A DNA stretch of 64,000 nucleotides from positions 5,749,001-5,813,000 of the forward strand of contig NZ_CP107964.1 in assembly GCF_041434935.1 (NCBI RefSeq). Direction: 5' to 3'. Both the position numbers and the translations under genes were made by a program. Positions 8,785 to 16,792 of the stretch are shown here, piece by piece. The stretch's first letter is position 1, and each line of letters begins with the position of its first letter. A model generated the notes under the pieces. The model was not told where the DNA came from and did not search any database. It worked only from the letters and a program-made list of their open reading frames with translations. The stretch comes from Kitasatospora sp. NBC_00374. GTDB taxonomy: Bacteria > Actinomycetota > Actinomycetes > Streptomycetales > Streptomycetaceae.

Positions 8785-9780
8785 TCAGGACCAGCGCAGG
8801 ACCGGGGTTGCCACCGGGGCGTCCCAGAGCTCCAGCAGCTGGTCGTCGGCCTTGGTGAGGGTCAGCGAGAAGCCCGCCATGTCGAGGCTGGTGACGTAGT
8901 TGCCGACCAGGTTGCGGGCGATCTCGATGCCGTGGTCCGCCAGCCGGGCGTGCACCTCGCCGAAGACCAGGTAGAGCTCGATCAGGGGGGTCGCGCCCAG
9001 CCCGTTGACCAGGGCGAGGACTCGGTCGCCGGTGGCAAGGTCGTGATCGGCGAGGACGGTGTCCACCACCTCGGCGACCAGGTCGCGGGCGGGTCGAAGG
9101 GGCTCGCGGCGGCGGCCCGGTTCGCCGTGGATGCCGACGCCGACCTCGATCCGGTCCTCGGGCAGGTCGAAGCCGGGGTGCCCGACGGCCGGGACGGTGG
9201 CCGCGGTGAGGGCGATCGCGAAGGAGCGGGAGGCCGCGTTGACCCGCTCGGCCAGGGCGGCGACCTCGGCGAGCGGGGCGCCGCGTTCGGCCAGGGCTCC
9301 GGCGGCCTTCTCGACCAGGACGGTGGCACCGGTGCCGCGGCGTCCGGCCGTCCAGGTGGAGTCCTCGACGGCGACGTCGTCGTCGACCAGGACGGTGCGG
9401 ACCTCGATCCCGTCCTCGGCGGCGAGCTCGGCGGCGAGGCGGAAGTTCATCACGTCGCCGGTGTAGTTCTTCACCACCAGCAGCACGCCCACGCCCCGGT
9501 GGACGGTGCGGACGGCGGCGAGCACCTGGTCGGGGACGGGGGAGGTGAAGATCTCGCCGGGGCAGGCGGCGTCGAGCATGCCCGGGCCGACGAAGCCGGC
9601 GTGCAGCGGCTCGTGGCCGGAGCCGCCGCCGGACACGAGGGCCACCTTGGGCGCGGCCGGGCGGGTGCCCCGGGTGATGATCCGGGCGTCGAGGTCGACG
9701 GCCAGTTCGGGGTGGGCGGCCGCGAAGCCGGCCAGGGCGTCCGGCAGGACGGTCTCCGGGTCGTTGATGAGCTTCTTCAC
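8785..9780 (-). CDS. dhaK: Dihydroxyacetone kinase subunit DhaK
   Basis: 331-residue substrate-binding subunit. The start is GTG 9780, giving MKKLINDPETVLPDAL, with GGGGAG upstream; the frame is open further to 9939. SGGGSGHEPLHAGFVG and NYTGDVMNF form the substrate pocket, and the His in GVGIHGEPG binds dihydroxyacetone as a hemiaminal. It works with DhaL and DhaM. dhaM is divergent, across about 120 bp. Confidence 0.95.
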   Translation of the reverse strand: MKKLINDPETVLPDALAGFAAAHPELAVDLDARIITRGTRPAAPKVALVSGGGSGHEPLHAGFVGPGMLDAACPGEIFTSPVPDQVLAAVRTVHRGVGVLLVVKNYTGDVMNFRLAAELAAEDGIEVRTVLVDDDVAVEDSTWTAGRRGTGATVLVEKAAGALAERGAPLAEVAALAERVNAASRSFAIALTAATVPAVGHPGFDLPEDRIEVGVGIHGEPGRRREPLRPARDLVAEVVDTVLADHDLATGDRVLALVNGLGATPLIELYLVFGEVHARLADHGIEIARNLVGNYVTSLDMAGFSLTLTKADDQLLELWDAPVATPVLRWS

Positions 9781-9903
9781 GGTGCCGGCTCCCCTCGACG
9801 GATCCCTCTGGTCGACGGTACGCCGTCCGGCTCGCCGGGTCCCCGCGGCGGCCCCGGGGTGGACCCGAACGGCCCTACCGGCGGGGACAGTTAGGATCGG
9901 GTC

Positions 9904-10296
9904 ATGGACAGTCGAGTCGGTGTCGTCCTGGTCTCGCACAGCGCCGCGCTGGCGGCGGGTCTCACCGAGCTCCTCGCCGAGCTCGGCTCCGGGGCCGTGG
10001 CCGTGGTACCGGCGGCGGGGACGGCCGACGGCGCGCTCGGCACCAGCGACGAGCTGATCGTGCGCGCGCTGCGGGCGGCGGACGGCGGGGCCGGGGTGGT
10101 GCTGCTGCCCGACCTGGGGAGCTCGGTGCTGACCGCCCGCGCCGTGCTGGCGGACCAGGCCCGCGAGGACCTGGTGCTGGTGGACGCGCCGTTCGTGGAG
10201 GGCGCGGTGGCGGCGGTGGTGACGGCCTCGACCGGCGCGGGGCTGGCCGAGGTGGTCGCGGCGGCGGAGGCGGCCCGGGAGTTCCGGAAGTTCTGA
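9904..10296 (+). CDS. dhaM: PTS-dependent dihydroxyacetone kinase phosphotransferase DhaM (EIIA domain only)
   Basis: 130-residue EIIA-mannose-like domain. The phosphorylated His is in VGVVLVSHSAAL near residue 12, and VVLLPDLGSSVLTA and VLVDAPFVEGAV are typical of DhaM. The HPr-like and EI-like domains found in longer DhaM proteins are missing, so phosphate must come from the general PTS proteins. It is transcribed divergently from dhaK-dhaL rather than as the third gene of one operon. It converges on the polymerase gene with a 9-bp gap. Confidence 0.92.
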   Translation: MDSRVGVVLVSHSAALAAGLTELLAELGSGAVAVVPAAGTADGALGTSDELIVRALRAADGGAGVVLLPDLGSSVLTARAVLADQAREDLVLVDAPFVEGAVAAVVTASTGAGLAEVVAAAEAAREFRKF

Positions 10297-10305
10297 GCGG
10301 GGCGG

Positions 10306-12006
10306 CTACTTGGCGTCGGCGTAGCGCTCCACCACGGCGGTGCTGAGCGGGAAACGGACCGGGGTGTCGCCGAAGACCAGCCGGCGGGCCTCCTCGCCGG
10401 CCTCGGCGACGGCGGCCGCCACCTGGTCGGCGAGGTCGAGCGGGCTGTGCACCATGACCTCGTCGTGCTGGAAGAACACCAGGTGCGGGCGGTCCTCGCC
10501 GCTGCTCAGGGCGGTCAGCCGACGGCGCAGCGAGGCGAGCAGGGCAAGCGCCCAGTCGGCTCCGCTGGCCTGGATGACGAAGTTGCGGGTGAAGCGGCCG
10601 CGGGCGCGGGCGGACCGGCCGCCGGTGTCGGCGGCCGTCTCCGGGGCCTCGGTGAGGTCGAGCCAGTCGGCGGAGGGCGGCGGGCAGGCCCGGCCGAGCC
10701 GCGAGTGCACCACGCCACCGTCCTCGCCGGTGCGGGCGGCGGCCTCGACGTAGCCCATGGCGGTCGGGTAGCGGCGTCGGAGGGTGGCCAGCAGGGGGCC
10801 GATGTCGCCGCTGGTCTGGCCGTACATCGCGCCGAGCAGGCCGAGTTTGGCCTTCTCGCGGTCGCCCTGGAAGGCGGTGGCGGCGAGCGCGGAGTAGAGG
10901 TCGCCCTCGGCGGCGGTCCGGGCCAGGCCGGCGTCCTGGGAGAGGGCGGCGAGAACGCGCGGTTCGAGCTGGGCCGCGTCGGCGACGACCAGGGCCCAGC
11001 CCGGGTCGGCGACCACCGCGCCGCGCAGCACCCGGGGAATCTGCAGGGCGCCGCCGCCGCGGCTGGCCCAGCGCCCGGAGACGACGCCGCCGACCACGTA
11101 CTCGGGCCGGAACCGGCCGCCCCTGGCCCAGGTGTCCTGCCAGGCCCAGCCGTGGGCGGCGTGCAGCCGGGACAGCTCCTTGTAGCGGATCATCAGCGCG
11201 GCCGCCGGGTGGTCGACCGAGCGCAGCTCCCAGCTGCGGGTCGAGGTGAGCTGGATGCCCTGGTCGGCGAAGGCACGCAGCACCTGGCTGTGCGAGTCCG
11301 GGTTGAACGGGCGGGCGCCGAGGGCCTGCTGGAGCTCGACCGCGAGCTCGGCCAGAATCTTCGGCCGGGTGCCGGGGATGGCCGGGCGGGGGCCGAGCAG
11401 GTCGGTGAGCAGGTGGTCGTGGACGTCGGCGCGCCAGGGCAGGCCGTCGTACGCCATCTCGGCGGCCAGCAGCGCGCCGGCGGACTCGGCGGCGACCAGC
11501 AGCCGGAAGCGGGACCGGGCGGCCGGGTCGGCGATCGCCTGGATCCGCCGCTGCTGATCGGCGTGGACCGCGACCACGGCGGTCAGCTGGTCGGTGCCCG
11601 GGGGGAGTTGGAGGCGGTCGGGGGTGAACAGGCTGTCCTGGTCGTCGACGGCGGCCTCGGGCAGGTCGGCGGGGACGGGGAGGCGCCGCAGCCGGGCCCA
11701 GGCCGCGCCGAGCGAGCGCGGCCCGCCCCAGCTGCCCTCGTGGCCCAGCAGCAGTGCCTCGACCAGGCGCAGGTCGTGGCAGCGGGCGAGGCGCAGCGGG
11801 AGCAGCGGGGTGTAGCCGCTGTCGGCGGCGGCCCAGACCCAGCGCGGCTGTCCGGCCGTTTCCAGGTCGGCCACCGCGGGGGCGAGGTCGGGGTGGTGGG
11901 CCGGGGGGCCGAGCGGGGTGCCGGCGTCGTCGAGGGGCTGGAGGCGGCCGCCGGGCCCGTGCGGGTCGGGGGCGAGGGCGTAGCGCGGTGCGGTCGGCGC
12001 TGCCAT
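10306..12006 (-). CDS. PolA-like family A DNA polymerase (bifunctional 3'-5' exonuclease/DNA polymerase family)
   Basis: 566 residues, about half the length of DNA polymerase I. The start is ATG 12006 behind AGGAGG; the open frame runs far upstream without meaning. Polymerase motifs are recognisable but divergent: motif A VADAAQLEPR (residues 341-350, instead of DYSQIELR), motif B REKAKLGLLGAMYG (from 383) and motif C QHDEVMV (from 513). The palm Asp, the motif B Lys and the HDE are kept. The N-terminal third aligns in position with an exonuclease domain, but I see no DxE signature, and there is no 5' nuclease domain. Actinobacteria carry this in addition to full polA. Its role is unclear; translesion or repair synthesis is possible. 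Confidence 0.85.
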   Translation of the reverse strand: MAAPTAPRYALAPDPHGPGGRLQPLDDAGTPLGPPAHHPDLAPAVADLETAGQPRWVWAAADSGYTPLLPLRLARCHDLRLVEALLLGHEGSWGGPRSLGAAWARLRRLPVPADLPEAAVDDQDSLFTPDRLQLPPGTDQLTAVVAVHADQQRRIQAIADPAARSRFRLLVAAESAGALLAAEMAYDGLPWRADVHDHLLTDLLGPRPAIPGTRPKILAELAVELQQALGARPFNPDSHSQVLRAFADQGIQLTSTRSWELRSVDHPAAALMIRYKELSRLHAAHGWAWQDTWARGGRFRPEYVVGGVVSGRWASRGGGALQIPRVLRGAVVADPGWALVVADAAQLEPRVLAALSQDAGLARTAAEGDLYSALAATAFQGDREKAKLGLLGAMYGQTSGDIGPLLATLRRRYPTAMGYVEAAARTGEDGGVVHSRLGRACPPPSADWLDLTEAPETAADTGGRSARARGRFTRNFVIQASGADWALALLASLRRRLTALSSGEDRPHLVFFQHDEVMVHSPLDLADQVAAAVAEAGEEARRLVFGDTPVRFPLSTAVVERYADAK

Positions 12007-12345
12007 CGGCGGTGCCTCCTCTCGTGGGCGGGCCCGCGGGGGTGGTCCGCGGTGCGGGTTCGACGGTAGCCGGTGGGTCGGACAGTCGGCGGCAGGCGGT
12101 GGCCGGGCCGGTGAGCAGCGCGTCGAGGACGGGGCCGGGGGCGAGGCCGAGGCGGGCCCGGTGGTCGGCGGGGGTGCCGCGGCCGTCGTCCTCTGCGTCC
12201 GAGGGGGTCCGATCGGCGAGATCCGCGGGGTCTCGGACCACCCGGGCCGCTTCCTCCCGCTCGGCCGGGAGTGGCCGACGGCCGACTGACCGCCCTTCAA
12301 AAGTGACGGTAGGCAGCGCTGATACCACCGCGTATGGTCGGTCGA
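12007..12345. other. Divergent intergenic region, possible remnant coding
   Basis: About 340 bp between two divergent starts. I see no clear promoter or palindrome. On the reverse strand from GTG 12328, a frame with good actinobacterial codon bias reads through about 12070 (for example DHRARLGLAPGPVLDAL). It then runs on without a stop into the polymerase gene in another frame, so it is not a normal gene. It may be a decayed or frameshifted small gene, or chance in GC-rich DNA. Confidence 0.3.
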
Positions 12346-14370
12346 ATGAGTCTCAACCCCTTCTTCGAGCCCAGCACGCTGGACTACGAACTGCCGCCCT
12401 TCGCCGAGATCCGGGAGGAGCACTACCTGCCGGCCTTCGAGCAGGGAATGGCCGACCAGCTCGCCGAGACCGCCGCCATCGCGGCCGCCGGGGAGCCGGC
12501 CACGTTCGAGAACACCGTGGTGGCGCTGGAGCGCTCCGGGGCGCTGCTGCGCCGGGTCTCGCTGGTCTTCTTCAACCAGTCGTCCTCCGACGGCACCGCG
12601 GCCCTGCAGGAGCTCGACGCGGAGATCAGCCCCCGGCTCGCGGCGCACGACGACACCATCCTGCTCGACCGGGTCCTGTTCGCGCGCTTCGACGCCCTGT
12701 ACGGGGCCCGTGAGAGCCTCGACCTGGACCCGGAGTCGCTGCGGCTGCTGGAGCGCCACCACGACCGGTTCGTCCGCGCCGGTGCGCGGCTGGCGCCCGG
12801 CGAGCAGCAGCGCCTGCGCGAGATCAACGCCCGACTCGCCTCCGACGCCGCGGCCTTCCGCCGCAACGTGCGCACCGCCACCCAGGAGCGGGCGCTGGTG
12901 CTGGACGGTGCCGAGCAGTTGGACGGGCTCTCCGCGGACGCCGTCGCCGCCGCCGCGGAGAACGGCCGCGCCCTCGGCCGGGACGGCTCGTACGTGCTCA
13001 GCCTGAAGAACTTCTCCAACCAGCCCGAGCTGGCCCAGCTCACCGACCGCGGCCTGCGGGAGCGGCTGCTGACCGCCTCGCTGGGCCGGGCGGCCGAGAC
13101 CAACGGCCCGCTGGCGATCCGGATGGCCGGGCTGCGGGCCGAGCGGGCCGCCGTCCTCGGCCACCCGAACCACGCCGCCTACGTGGTCGCCGACGAGACC
13201 GCCGGCACCGTCGAGGCCGTCGACGCCCTGCTGGCCCGGCTGGTGGCGCCCGCCGTCGCCAACGCCGAGCGCGAGGCGGCCGAGCTCGCCAAGCTGGCCG
13301 CCGCCGACGGGATCACCGAGCTGGCCGCCCACGACTGGGCGTTCTACTCCGAGCGGGTCCGGCAGATCTCGTACCGGCTGGACGCCGCGGCGCTGCGCCC
13401 GTACCTGGAGCTGGAGCGGGTGCTGCACGACGGCGTCTTCTTCGCCGCCAACCTCGCCTACGGGCTGACCTTCACCGAGCGCCCCGACCTGGTGGGCTAC
13501 CACCGGGACGCCCGGGTGTTCGAGGTCTTCGAGGCGGACGGCGCCGCGCTCGGCCTGTTCGTCGCCGACTTCTTCGCCCGTGACACCAAGCGCGGCGGCG
13601 CCTGGATGAACGAGCTGGTCGAGCAGTCCACGCTGCTGGGCAGGCGCCCGGTGGTGGTGAACAACCTCAACCTCGCCAAGCCGGCCCCGGGCGAGCACGC
13701 GCTGCTCACCTGGGACGAGGTGCGCACCCTGTTCCACGAGTTCGGGCACGCGCTGCACGGGCTGTTCTCGGCGGTCCGCTATCCGCTCTTCACCGGCACC
13801 GCGGTGCCGCGCGACTTCGTCGAATTCCCCTCCCAGGTCAACGAGATGTGGATGACCTGGCCCGAGGTGCTGGCCAACTACGCCCGGCACCACGTGACCG
13901 GGGAGCCGCTGCCCGCCGAGCTGCTGGAGCGGATGGAGGCCGCGGCCAACTTCGGCCAGGGTTTCCGGACGGTCGAGTACCTGGCGGCGGCGCTGCTGGA
14001 CTGGGCCTGGCACACCGTGCCCGCCGGTCAGCGGATCGAGGACGCCGAGGAGTTCGAGGCGGCCGCGCTGGCCAAGGCGGGCCTGGCCGTGCCGGCGATC
14101 CCGCCGCGCTACCGCACCACCTACTTCAGCCACGTCTTCTCGGACGACTACAGCGCCGGGTACTACGCGTACATCTGGTCGGAGGTGCTGGACGCCGACA
14201 CCGTCGAGTGGTTCCGCACCAACGGCCGTACCGTGCGCGAGAGCGGGGAGGTGTTCCGGGCCGAGTTGCTCTCCCGGGGCGGCAGCCGTGAGGCGCTGGA
14301 CAGCTTCCGGGCCGTGGTCGGCCGGGATCCGGAGACCGGGCCGCTGCTGGCCCGCCGCGGGCTGGCCTGA
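12346..14370 (+). CDS. M3-family zinc oligopeptidase
   Basis: 674-residue peptidase of the oligopeptidase A/Dcp type, a cytoplasmic enzyme that degrades short peptides. The zinc motif is HEFGH in TLFHEFGHALHGLF near residue 465, and the third ligand Glu lies in the FPSQVNEMWM segment. The length and the HVFSDDYSAGYYAYIWSEVL segment fit the family. ATG 12346 (MSLNPFFEPSTL) is preferred; an in-frame ATG at 12334 is possible. No strong ribosome binding site is seen. It converges on the GH5 gene. Confidence 0.93.
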   Translation: MSLNPFFEPSTLDYELPPFAEIREEHYLPAFEQGMADQLAETAAIAAAGEPATFENTVVALERSGALLRRVSLVFFNQSSSDGTAALQELDAEISPRLAAHDDTILLDRVLFARFDALYGARESLDLDPESLRLLERHHDRFVRAGARLAPGEQQRLREINARLASDAAAFRRNVRTATQERALVLDGAEQLDGLSADAVAAAAENGRALGRDGSYVLSLKNFSNQPELAQLTDRGLRERLLTASLGRAAETNGPLAIRMAGLRAERAAVLGHPNHAAYVVADETAGTVEAVDALLARLVAPAVANAEREAAELAKLAAADGITELAAHDWAFYSERVRQISYRLDAAALRPYLELERVLHDGVFFAANLAYGLTFTERPDLVGYHRDARVFEVFEADGAALGLFVADFFARDTKRGGAWMNELVEQSTLLGRRPVVVNNLNLAKPAPGEHALLTWDEVRTLFHEFGHALHGLFSAVRYPLFTGTAVPRDFVEFPSQVNEMWMTWPEVLANYARHHVTGEPLPAELLERMEAAANFGQGFRTVEYLAAALLDWAWHTVPAGQRIEDAEEFEAAALAKAGLAVPAIPPRYRTTYFSHVFSDDYSAGYYAYIWSEVLDADTVEWFRTNGRTVRESGEVFRAELLSRGGSREALDSFRAVVGRDPETGPLLARRGLA

Positions 14371-14397
14371 CCGCGGCCGTGCGGTCCGCGGTGGTGC

Positions 14398-15888
14398 TCA
14401 GCGCGGGGCGACCGTCACGGTGACGGTCGCCCCGGCGCCGGCGGCCGGCAGCAGGATCCGGGCCAGGCCGGCCCGGTCGCCGCTCGGCTGCCGCACCTCC
14501 ACCACCGCGGCCGGGGCGCCGGCCACGCTCACCCGGGCGCCGGCCGGGAAGGCGGTGCCCGGCAGCACCAGCTCCGTCCGGCCGGGCCGGCGGGCGGGCG
14601 TGAAGGTCAGCGTCCAGAGCGCACCGGCGGTGCGCTCGGCCACCGGCAGCCCGGCCAGCGCGGCCGGGTACGGGCCGAAGACCGGCTCCTCCCCGGGCGC
14701 GGGGCGCCCGTCCGGGCCCAGCGCGCAGTAGCCGCCGGAGCCCCGGCACCAGTACCACATCGTCCAGCCGGAGGCGAAGCCCGACATCGCGGCGACCTGC
14801 CGGCGCACCAGCTCCGCGTTGCCCGGGGTGCGGGAGTTCGGCGGGCCCCACTCGCCGACGAGCACCGGCATCCCGTGCGCGGTCGGGTAGCCGCCGATCG
14901 CGGCGGTGTAGTTCTCGATGAAGCCCCCGGCCGGGTCCCAGTCCCGGCCGCCCTCGACGGCGGTGTCGTAGAAGTGCGGGGCGTAGCCGAGCCGGTCCGG
15001 GCCGCGGCGCGGGTCGGTGAAGGCCGGCAGCTGGGTCGGCACGCCCTGGCCGACCAGCACGGTCGGCTCGACGAACAGCCAGGAGCGGCTGTCCGCGCGG
15101 CGGACGGCGGCGATCAGCCGCTGGTACATCTTCGGCAGCCGGTCGCGCTCCAGCTCGGCCGAGGCGGCCACCAGGACGGCCGGGTCGCTCGGGTCGCCGT
15201 CGATCGGTCCGGACGGCTCGTTGAACAGGTCGTAGCCAAACAGTGATCGGTGGCCGCGCAGTTCGGTGGCGATCCGGGTGTAGAACTCGCTCTGCCGCCG
15301 GCGCAGGTCGGCGTCGTCGTACAGGTGCCGGAAGGAGGCCTGGACGGCCGGCTGGTAGTAGCCGGCGAACCAGTCGTCCGGGTCCTCGACGAACGGCAGG
15401 CCCTCGTCGCGGGTGGCCCAGACGGGGATGCCCCGGTCGCCGCCGCCGAACTTGGGTCCGTAGACGTCCTGGTGGAAGTCGACGACGGCGAGCAGCCCGT
15501 ACCGGTCGGCCCAGCCGAGCACCCGGTGCAGTCGGGCCAGTTCGGCCCGGTCGTACCGGTCGGGGGCCGGTTGCAGCCTGGTCCAGGAGATCGCCACCCG
15601 GATCACCGTGAAGCCGTGCGCGGCGATCGAGCGGATGTCGGCCTCGGTCGTCTCGGCGTACTTGTCGACGTTGAAGCCGCGCAGTTGCAGCACCCGGCCG
15701 CTCTCGTCGGTGAACAGCGTGCGGCCGTCGGCGGTGGTCACCGTCCCGGTGGGGAAGGCGGCCGGCGCGCGGCCGGGGCCGTCCACGCCGTACGGGTCCG
15801 GGCGGTCGGCGGCGACGGCGGTCGTGGTGGTGCTCAGCGCGGCCGCGAGGGCCAGGACCAGGGCGGCGGCGGTACGGCGAACGCGCAC
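14398..15888 (-). CDS. Secreted glycoside hydrolase family 5 protein (endoglycoceramidase-like)
   Basis: 496 residues from GTG 15888. A signal peptide is clear (RVRRTAAALVLALAAALS, cleavage near TAVAA). The GH5 barrel follows: RGFNVDKY, VDFHQDVYG, the acid/base Glu in YDLFNEPSG and the nucleophile Glu in VLVGEWGPP. A C-terminal beta-sandwich of about 90 residues fits the cap domain of endoglycoceramidase-like GH5 enzymes. The likely substrate is an aryl or lipid-linked beta-glycoside; the exact specificity cannot be read from sequence. The upstream divergent stretch to the TetR gene is short, and the gene may have its own promoter. Confidence 0.88.
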   Translation of the reverse strand: MRVRRTAAALVLALAAALSTTTTAVAADRPDPYGVDGPGRAPAAFPTGTVTTADGRTLFTDESGRVLQLRGFNVDKYAETTEADIRSIAAHGFTVIRVAISWTRLQPAPDRYDRAELARLHRVLGWADRYGLLAVVDFHQDVYGPKFGGGDRGIPVWATRDEGLPFVEDPDDWFAGYYQPAVQASFRHLYDDADLRRRQSEFYTRIATELRGHRSLFGYDLFNEPSGPIDGDPSDPAVLVAASAELERDRLPKMYQRLIAAVRRADSRSWLFVEPTVLVGQGVPTQLPAFTDPRRGPDRLGYAPHFYDTAVEGGRDWDPAGGFIENYTAAIGGYPTAHGMPVLVGEWGPPNSRTPGNAELVRRQVAAMSGFASGWTMWYWCRGSGGYCALGPDGRPAPGEEPVFGPYPAALAGLPVAERTAGALWTLTFTPARRPGRTELVLPGTAFPAGARVSVAGAPAAVVEVRQPSGDRAGLARILLPAAGAGATVTVTVAPR

Positions 15889-16010
15889 GGGGCACCTCGG
15901 GCGGGGGCGGAGGGGTGGCGGTGAGGGCCGATCCTGCCCCACGGGAGCGCCCGGCACAAGAGGTGAGCATGACTCATGTTCAGTTGATCTCCGCTGGTGG
16001 TGACGGTCGC

Positions 16011-16649
16011 TCAGTCGGCCTGCGGTGGCGGGGCGGCGACGGCCTGCGGCAGGTCGGCGGCGGCCGCGAGCCGGCCCCAGAGCAGGTCGGCCAGCGCCTG
16101 CACCATCCGGGCCCGCGGGCAGGGGCGCTGCTCCAGCCACCAGTCGCCGGCCGCCAGCACCATCCCGGTGACGGCCCGCCCCCAGGTCTCGGAGAGCAGT
16201 GGCCCGTCGGCGCCGAGGTCGACCTGCGCCTGGACGGCCTTGGTGATCTCCTCGGCGATCTGCCGCAGGGCGGGGGCCAGGGCGTTGCCCGCGCCGGTCG
16301 GGTCGCCGCTCTCGGGGTGGGTCAGCAGCCGGTAGACCTGCGGGCGCGACTCGATCGCGGCCAGGTAGGTGTCGAGCACGTGCTCCACCCGGTCGCGCCG
16401 CTCCAGCGGCTCGTTGAGGGCCGCGCGCACGGCGGCCAGCAGGCCGCTGGTGTGGCGCTCCGTCAGGGCGGTGATCAGGCCGTTCCGGTCACCGAAGTGC
16501 CGGTACAGGATCGGCTTGGTGATGCCGGCCTCGGCGGCGATCGCGTTCATGCTCGCCCCGGGGCCCTCGCGCTGGACGACCCGGTCGGCGGCGTTGAGCA
16601 ACTGCTCGCGGCGGAGCTCGCCGGCGGGCTGGGCGGGGGGCGTCGACAC
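16011..16649 (-). CDS. TetR-family transcriptional regulator
   Basis: 212 residues from GTG 16649 with GCAGGAG upstream. The N-terminal helix-turn-helix is visible in MNAIAAEAGITKPILYRHFGDRNGLITAL (residues about 33-61; the recognition part is GITKPILYRHFG). The C-terminal ligand domain is helical and ends in a proline-rich tail. It is divergent from an acyl-CoA dehydrogenase, and a perfect dyad between them (16718-16742) is its likely operator, so it probably represses that gene and itself in response to an acyl-CoA or fatty acid. Confidence 0.9.
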   Translation of the reverse strand: MSTPPAQPAGELRREQLLNAADRVVQREGPGASMNAIAAEAGITKPILYRHFGDRNGLITALTERHTSGLLAAVRAALNEPLERRDRVEHVLDTYLAAIESRPQVYRLLTHPESGDPTGAGNALAPALRQIAEEITKAVQAQVDLGADGPLLSETWGRAVTGMVLAAGDWWLEQRPCPRARMVQALADLLWGRLAAAADLPQAVAAPPPQAD

Positions 16650-16684
16650 GGTGATCGCTCCTGCGGTCGGGGGCGGGACGAGCG

Positions 16685-16711
16685 TTGACAGGCCTCGCCA
16701 ATCAGTAGCAG
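16685..16711 (+). promoter_or_regulatory. Predicted promoter of the acyl-CoA dehydrogenase gene
   Basis: A consensus -35 TTGACA at 16685-16690 is followed after about 15 bp by TAGCAG. Transcription from here would cross the TetR dyad at 16718-16742, so a bound repressor would block it. The -10 is only a fair match. Confidence 0.45.
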
Positions 16712-16717
16712 ACTCCC

Positions 16718-16742
16718 GCCATGTTACCCGAGGTAACATGGC
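16718..16742. promoter_or_regulatory. TetR operator (11-bp dyad)
   Basis: Perfect inverted repeat with arms GCCATGTTACC and GGTAACATGGC around CGA. It lies between the divergent TetR and acyl-CoA dehydrogenase genes, 51 bp upstream of the latter's start. Its size and symmetry are those of a TetR dimer site. Confidence 0.8.
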
Positions 16743-16792
16743 CCTGTGGCGTGGGCTTCCGCCGATGCCCGAACCCGTTGACCGGAGGCACC

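Noticed and set aside
10306..14133. The polymerase frame extended to 1275 residues
   Set aside because: The upstream part overlaps the M3 gene antisense and is low-complexity; ATG 12006 with AGGAGG is clearly the start.
14370..14392. Hairpin ACCGCGG/CCGCGGT between M3 and GH5 genes
   Set aside because: Only 7 bp, overlapping the M3 stop codon; too weak to call a terminator.
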